Notes under the pieces: model-generated
What the model was told of the DNA's origin: nothing
Seen by the model: the letters and a program-made list of their open reading frames with translations, nothing else
Databases searched by the model: none
Part shown: positions 4,840 to 8,423 of the stretch, piece after piece
How positions within the stretch are numbered: the first letter of the stretch is position 1
How the letters are laid out: every line of letters begins with the position of its first letter
Translations under genes and position numbers: made by a program
Source: Acidimicrobiales bacterium
GTDB lineage: Bacteria > Actinomycetota > Acidimicrobiia > Acidimicrobiales > Poriferisodaliceae
Length of the DNA: 8,423 nt
Assembly (NCBI GenBank): GCA_020631315.1
Contig: JAHDHM010000138.1
Coordinates: 1-8,423 of the forward strand
Direction of reading: 5' to 3'

Positions 4840-5547
4840 TCAGGCGGTCGGCTCCTCCATCTCGTCGTCGTCATCGAGGTCGTCGTCCGTGTCCTCGTCG
4901 AGGTCATCGTCGTCGTCGTCGTCCGTGTCGTCGTCTTCGTCCTCCGACTCGTTCTCGTCCTCGAGCTCGTCGGCGACGATCTCGGCGGCGGCCGGGTCGG
5001 TCTCGTCGAACACGGGGTGCTCGACGCCGGTGATCGGATCGGCTTCGAGGGTGTAGGCGACGCCGGCTTCGTCGAGTTCTTCGATGAGTTCGGCGGCGTC
5101 CTCGGTCTCGTCGTCGATGACGAGTGCCTGCTGGTCGGCGGTGAGGGCGGCGAAGGCTGCGGCCTTCTCTTCGGCGGGCAGGTACTCGTAGGCCTCGACG
5201 GCCGGGTCCTCGATCTCGTCGCTCTCGTCATCCGACTCGAGTTCGTCCATCTCGTCGTCTTCGTAGCCCTCGGTGTCGGACATCTCGTCCTCGACCAGCT
5301 CGTCCTCGGCGCCGTCGACGTCGGCTTCGATGGGTTCGCCCGTGTCGGCGACGACGCTGTTTGAGTCAGCAATGTCGGAGGCGAGCACTGCGGTGATGGC
5401 TGCCTCGGTGTCGGACTGCGACGCCGCGCTCTGGGTGCCGGCGTTCGCTCCGGCGGCGCCGACGCCGACGGCGGCGACCATGGCCGCTGCGGCGAGAGCA
5501 CCGGCAGCGATGCGGGTGCGGTTCTTCTTGGTGGGGGAATTCGTCAT
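4840..5547 (-). CDS. Exported, highly acidic protein of unknown function
   Basis: A 235-residue protein I cannot assign to a function. The start at 5547 has AAAGGA 6 nt upstream and begins a clear Sec signal peptide: Lys/Arg at 7-12, an Ala/Val-rich core to about 33 and a likely cleavage after Ala-Asn-Ala (34-36). An in-frame ATG 43 codons upstream would bury this signal. The mature protein is overwhelmingly acidic: Asp/Glu clusters at about 80-114 and an almost pure Asp/Glu run from about 193 to 232 ending in PTA. Between them (about 115-190) is a more ordinary part with alternating helix and strand character (LPAEEKAAAFAALTADQQAL at 123-142, GVAYTLEADPITGVEHPVF at 162-180), possibly one small domain. 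No cysteines and no sortase or lipobox signal are seen. Binding of calcium or other cations at the cell surface or outside is a reasonable guess from charge only. Confidence 0.78.
   Translation of the reverse strand: MTNSPTKKNRTRIAAGALAAAAMVAAVGVGAAGANAGTQSAASQSDTEAAITAVLASDIADSNSVVADTGEPIEADVDGAEDELVEDEMSDTEGYEDDEMDELESDDESDEIEDPAVEAYEYLPAEEKAAAFAALTADQQALVIDDETEDAAELIEELDEAGVAYTLEADPITGVEHPVFDETDPAAAEIVADELEDENESEDEDDDTDDDDDDDLDEDTDDDLDDDDEMEEPTA
4855..4980. repeat. TCG/TCA/TCC trinucleotide-rich tract encoding the Asp/Glu tail
   Basis: The plus strand is a near-continuous run of TCG, TCA, TCC and TCT triplets; read on the minus strand it encodes the acidic C-terminus of the exported protein. 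The triplets are mixed rather than identical, so it is a low-complexity coding tract and not a clean microsatellite. Opposite frames give artificial Ser-rich or Val-rich open frames. Confidence 0.7.
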
Positions 5548-5757
5548 GGTTCGTCCTTTCGGGAACGGGGTTGCGTTGACGGGAGTCATCGTCTGGCAGC
5601 CATGTTCAGGACGTGCGAAGGCCGTGTTGGATCCGGACGAATGTGGGAACTTTCGGGCACGCCGTCGCAGTGACACTCCACGCGTGGTCTGGGCAGCGCG
5701 TCAGCGGACGCGTCAGGATGGCGAGGATTCGACGCTGACGAACCCGAGGACGCCGCC
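5548..5757. other. Divergent intergenic region with small repeats
   Basis: This 210-nt gap separates the acidic protein (minus) from the amine oxidase (plus) and must hold promoters for both. A 10-bp palindrome CCACGCGTGG occurs at 5678-5687, and CGCGTCAG is repeated directly at 5697-5704 and 5709-5716 (12-bp period), 42 to 61 nt before the oxidase start. I see no convincing -35/-10 pair on either strand. TTGACG at 5575-5580 has no matching -10. Confidence 0.3.
5746..5750 (+). promoter_or_regulatory. Ribosome binding site of the amine oxidase gene
   Basis: GAGGA lies 7 nt before the ATG at 5758, a near-ideal Shine-Dalgarno position that supports this start. Confidence 0.65.
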
Positions 5758-7671
5758 ATGCTGCACCCGCTCGATCCTGCGACCGCCGACGAACTCACCG
5801 GAGCGGTGGCCGCACTGCGTTCCGCGGAACGCACCAGCGAGCGCACGTTCTTCGGCGCCGCCTGGGCCCTCGAACCGAGTCGTGACGCCGTCGCCGCGTT
5901 CGAGAACGGCGAGACCGTCGCACGGGTGATCCGCCTCGTCGGGCACGACCGCGAGCAGGGCCAGAGCTTCCAGGCCGACGTCACGAACGGCGACCTCACC
6001 GACTTCCGCTGGGTCGGCGACGGACAGGCGCCCGTCACCCGAGACGATGTCGTCCAGGTCTACGTGCACCTCGCCGGGCATCCCGACTGGGTGGCCGCAC
6101 TCGAACGTCGCGGCATCACCGATCTCGAGAAGGTCCACATCGAGCCGTGGCTGGCGGGCATCAACCCGCCCGAGATGCCGACGGGTCGCGTACTGCGGGC
6201 CATCGCCTTCCTCCACGAACACCCCGAGGACAACTACTACGCCCGTCCCATCGAGGGCCTGACCGCCTTCGTCGAGACCGACGGTGGCGCGGTGATCGTC
6301 ATCGACTCCGGAGTCCTCGAGTACCCGACGGAGGCCGCCGAGTACGCGGCGCAGTTCATCGACGAGATGCGTGACGACATCAAGCCCCTCGACATCATCC
6401 AGCCCGAGGGTCCGAGCTTCGACGTCGACGGTCACGTCATCACCTGGCAGAAATGGAGGATGCGGGTCTCGGTGAACGCGGTCGAGGGCCTGATCATCCA
6501 CGACCTGCGCTACCGAGACGGCGGCGTCGACCGCCCGATCTTCCATCGCATGGGCCTGTCCGACATGGTCGTGCCGTACGGCGACAGCTCGCCGCTGCAG
6601 TACTGGAAGCACGCCTTCGACGCCGGTGAGACGGCGCTCGGCCACATGTCGAACTCGTTGAAGCTCGGCTGCGACTGCCTGGGCGAGATCGTCTACCTCG
6701 ACGCCACGTTCCTCGACGCGGCGGGGGAGGTGCGGGTGGTGGAGAACGCCATCTGCACCCACGAAGAGGACTTCGGCATCCTCTGGAAGCACACCAACAC
6801 GTTCCAGGACCTGGCACCTGAGGTGCGTCGCTCCCGCCGGTTCGTGGTCAGCTCGATCCACACCGTCGGCAACTACGAATACGGCTTCTTCTGGTACTTC
6901 TACCAGGACGGCAACATCCAGCTCGAGGTGAAGCTGACCGGCATCGTCGGCTCGTCGGGGCTGCACGACGGCACCGACTTCGAGACGTCACCCCAGGTCG
7001 GCCCACGGGTGACCTCACCGATCCACCAGCACCTGTTCTGCATCCGTCTCGATCCGGCGATCGACGGCCGCACCAACTCGGTGGTCGAGACGAACGTCGA
7101 GCTCGACCGAGATGCACATCCGTACGGCGCCGGCTTCCGGGCCGTGCCGACGACACTCGCAACTGAACAGCAGGCCATGCGCACCATCGATCCCGCCGCG
7201 AGCCGCACGTGGAAGATCGTGAACCCGAACTCGCTCAACGCATTCGGCAACCCGGTCGGCTACAAGATCGTCCCTCCGGCCACGCCGACGCTGCTGCCAC
7301 CCGCGGACACGCCGGCGGGTCGGCGTGGCGGCTTCGCCCGCAACAACCTGTGGGTCACGCAGTACGACGAGTCGCAGCACTACGCAGGTGCCGGTCCGTT
7401 CACCAACCTGCACTCGGGCGACGTGGCCGATGGCGAGGCAGGGGCGGGCGGCATCGGCCTCCCGAGCTACGTCGTCGACGACCGGCCGATCGAGGGCACC
7501 GACATCGTCGTGTGGCACACGTTCGGCGTGACCCACGTGCCGCGGCCAGAGGACTGGCCCGTCATGCCCGTCGAGTACGCGGGCTTCATGATGATGCCCG
7601 TCGGGTTCTTCGACCAGAACCCCGCCCTCGACGTCCCGCCGTCCCACGGCGGCGACCACTGCTCGGCGTAG
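5758..7671 (+). CDS. Copper-containing primary-amine oxidase (TPQ enzyme)
   Basis: A 637-residue quinoprotein amine oxidase, matching the about 640 residues of the Arthrobacter enzyme. It oxidises R-CH2-NH2 to the aldehyde, releasing ammonia and hydrogen peroxide. The active site is complete: the cofactor-precursor tyrosine Tyr373 in NYEYG (372-376), self-processed to topaquinone; catalytic base Asp288 in AFDAGE; the gating-type Tyr274 in VVPYGD; copper ligands His423 and His425 in IHQHLF; and His593 in [10 protein letters not shown] (592-601). Cys307 and Cys333 match the conserved disulfide pair by spacing. Residues 1-200 are the N2/N3 domains, the rest the beta-sandwich catalytic domain. 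No signal peptide is visible, so it is probably cytoplasmic as in Arthrobacter. GAGGA is 7 nt upstream of the start. The substrate (phenethylamine, tyramine, histamine or aliphatic amines) cannot be told from sequence. A kinase-like gene follows after 25 nt and may be co-transcribed. Confidence 0.96.
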   Translation: MLHPLDPATADELTGAVAALRSAERTSERTFFGAAWALEPSRDAVAAFENGETVARVIRLVGHDREQGQSFQADVTNGDLTDFRWVGDGQAPVTRDDVVQVYVHLAGHPDWVAALERRGITDLEKVHIEPWLAGINPPEMPTGRVLRAIAFLHEHPEDNYYARPIEGLTAFVETDGGAVIVIDSGVLEYPTEAAEYAAQFIDEMRDDIKPLDIIQPEGPSFDVDGHVITWQKWRMRVSVNAVEGLIIHDLRYRDGGVDRPIFHRMGLSDMVVPYGDSSPLQYWKHAFDAGETALGHMSNSLKLGCDCLGEIVYLDATFLDAAGEVRVVENAICTHEEDFGILWKHTNTFQDLAPEVRRSRRFVVSSIHTVGNYEYGFFWYFYQDGNIQLEVKLTGIVGSSGLHDGTDFETSPQVGPRVTSPIHQHLFCIRLDPAIDGRTNSVVETNVELDRDAHPYGAGFRAVPTTLATEQQAMRTIDPAASRTWKIVNPNSLNAFGNPVGYKIVPPATPTLLPPADTPAGRRGGFARNNLWVTQYDESQHYAGAGPFTNLHSGDVADGEAGAGGIGLPSYVVDDRPIEGTDIVVWHTFGVTHVPRPEDWPVMPVEYAGFMMMPVGFFDQNPALDVPPSHGGDHCSA

Positions 7672-7696
7672 CCGAGGATCTGGCACCCTGCGACCC

Positions 7697-8423
7697 ATGG
7701 ATCCCGCGGTCGAGCGAGTGGTGCGAGACGCGACCGGTGCGACCGGTGCGACCCAGATCGTCGGGACCGAGGTCGTCCAGTCGTTGTGGAGTGGCTACGG
7801 GCAGATCGTCCGCTGTCACCTGAGTGGTGTGCCAGAGGATGCGGCGACGACGGTCATCGCCAAGCACGTTCGTTGGCCCGACCAGCAGCGCCATCCTCGG
7901 GGATGGGCGACCGACCGCTCGCACGAACGCAAGCTGCGCTCGTACCGAGTCGAGACTGCCTGGTACGAGGACTTCGCCGCCGACTGTGGCGAGGCGGCTC
8001 GGGTGCCCGCATGTCTCGCCGTCGAGCAGCTCGACGATGGTGTCGCGATCGTGCTCGAGGACCTCGACGCCAGCGGGTTCGCCGGCCGCCGTCACGACGT
8101 GAACGAGGTGGAGCTCGACGCATGCCTCACCTGGCTCGCCGAATTCCATGCCGCCTTCATGGGCCGCGCACCCGAAGGGCTCTGGGAGGTCGGCACGTAC
8201 TGGCACCTGGACACCCGGCCCGACGAGCTGGCCGAACTGCCGGAGGGCCCGCTGAAGTCGGCTGCGGGGCTGATCGACGCGCGGCTGTCGGCGAGCCCGT
8301 TCCAGACGCTCGTCCACGGCGACGCGAAGATCGCCAACTTCTGCTTCTCCGACGATGGCGTCCGAGCCGCCGCGGTCGACTTCCAGTACGTCGGCGGAGG
8401 CTGCGGGATGAAGGACCTCGCCT
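7697..8423 (+). CDS. Phosphotransferase family protein (ecdysteroid/choline kinase-like), 3' end missing
   Basis: An open frame of 242 codons that continues past the window edge, so the C-terminus is missing. It has the APH/choline-kinase-like fold. Visible motifs: Lys56 in VIAKHV (probable ATP-binding lysine), [13 protein letters not shown] (82-94) with Glu86 as the likely partner of that lysine, the hinge-like VLEDLD (119-124), the catalytic loop HGDAKIANF (207-215) with Asp209 and Asn214, and the metal-binding DFQ (228-230) in place of DFG. The SYxVExxWY and [15 protein letters not shown] patterns resemble the ecdysteroid-kinase-like (DUF1679/CHK) branch more than aminoglycoside kinases. 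The bacterial substrate is unknown. ATG at 7697 is 25 nt after the amine oxidase stop. No good Shine-Dalgarno is close (GAGGAT is 17 nt away). CACCCT ends 7 nt before the ATG and may be a weak -10 for a leaderless message. Confidence 0.85.
   Translation, partial: MDPAVERVVRDATGATGATQIVGTEVVQSLWSGYGQIVRCHLSGVPEDAATTVIAKHVRWPDQQRHPRGWATDRSHERKLRSYRVETAWYEDFAADCGEAARVPACLAVEQLDDGVAIVLEDLDASGFAGRRHDVNEVELDACLTWLAEFHAAFMGRAPEGLWEVGTYWHLDTRPDELAELPEGPLKSAAGLIDARLSASPFQTLVHGDAKIANFCFSDDGVRAAAVDFQYVGGGCGMKDLA

Noticed and set aside
4855..4980. Regularly spaced triplets considered as a tandem repeat or CRISPR-like array
   Set aside because: There are no repeat-spacer units. The pattern follows codons for Asp and Glu in a supported gene.
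4756..5364. Plus-strand open frame rich in Val and Leu, resembling a membrane protein
   Set aside because: It is the reverse reading of the Asp/Glu triplet tract (GTC/GAC becomes Val/Leu/Ser). The minus-strand gene has a signal peptide and Shine-Dalgarno, and this frame would start inside the terminator.
5713..6966. A 417-codon open frame on the minus strand
   Set aside because: It lies wholly opposite the amine oxidase and its leader, has Val/Asp/Arg-biased shadow composition and no recognisable motif. The plus strand carries every active-site residue of a known enzyme.
7733..7754. Short tandem repeat GACCGGTGC in the phosphotransferase start
   Set aside because: Two and a half copies encoding Thr-Gly-Ala repeats in frame; too short to imply a mobile or regulatory element.

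Overview
This is an 8.4-kb, GC-rich window with dense genes, strong G/C third-position bias and actinobacterial expression signals: GTG and TTG starts, and a TANNNT box 6 nt upstream of a GTG start that suggests a leaderless transcript. Gene content and style fit an environmental actinobacterium, possibly of the Acidimicrobiia/Ilumatobacter type. That placement is an inference from style, not from a marker gene.

Layout from left to right: (1) a plus-strand lipoprotein of unknown function (3-638). (2) Three minus-strand genes: an ArsR-type HTH protein fused to a MOSC domain (643-1467), a PF06684 (DUF1185, 'amino acid synthesis') family protein (1556-2143) and a short-chain dehydrogenase (2146-2901). 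The last two are separated by 2 nt and form an operon. The ArsR-MOSC gene has its own upstream inverted repeat, a probable operator. (3) Divergent from these, a three-gene cobalt-type nitrile hydratase operon: alpha subunit with a 13-histidine N-terminal tail (3000-3695), beta subunit (3695-4357) and accessory protein/activator (4341-4685). (4) A perfect 15-bp stem-loop, the likely shared terminator between convergent genes. (5) A minus-strand exported protein with an extremely acidic C-terminus (4840-5547). (6) A complete copper-containing primary-amine oxidase (5758-7671), followed after 25 nt by a kinase-like phosphotransferase that runs off the right edge (7697-8423).

The recognisable enzymes suggest use of organic nitrogen: nitriles are hydrated to amides, and primary amines are oxidised to aldehydes plus ammonia and peroxide. 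No amidase, nitrilase or aldoxime dehydratase lies in the window, so the nitrile route is incomplete here. The most unusual item is the ArsR-MOSC fusion with its nearby palindromic site. It lacks the classical ArsR metal ligands and may read a sulfur- or oxyanion-related signal through the MOSC domain. Second is the histidine-rich tail on nitrile hydratase alpha, which may be a built-in cobalt store or delivery segment.
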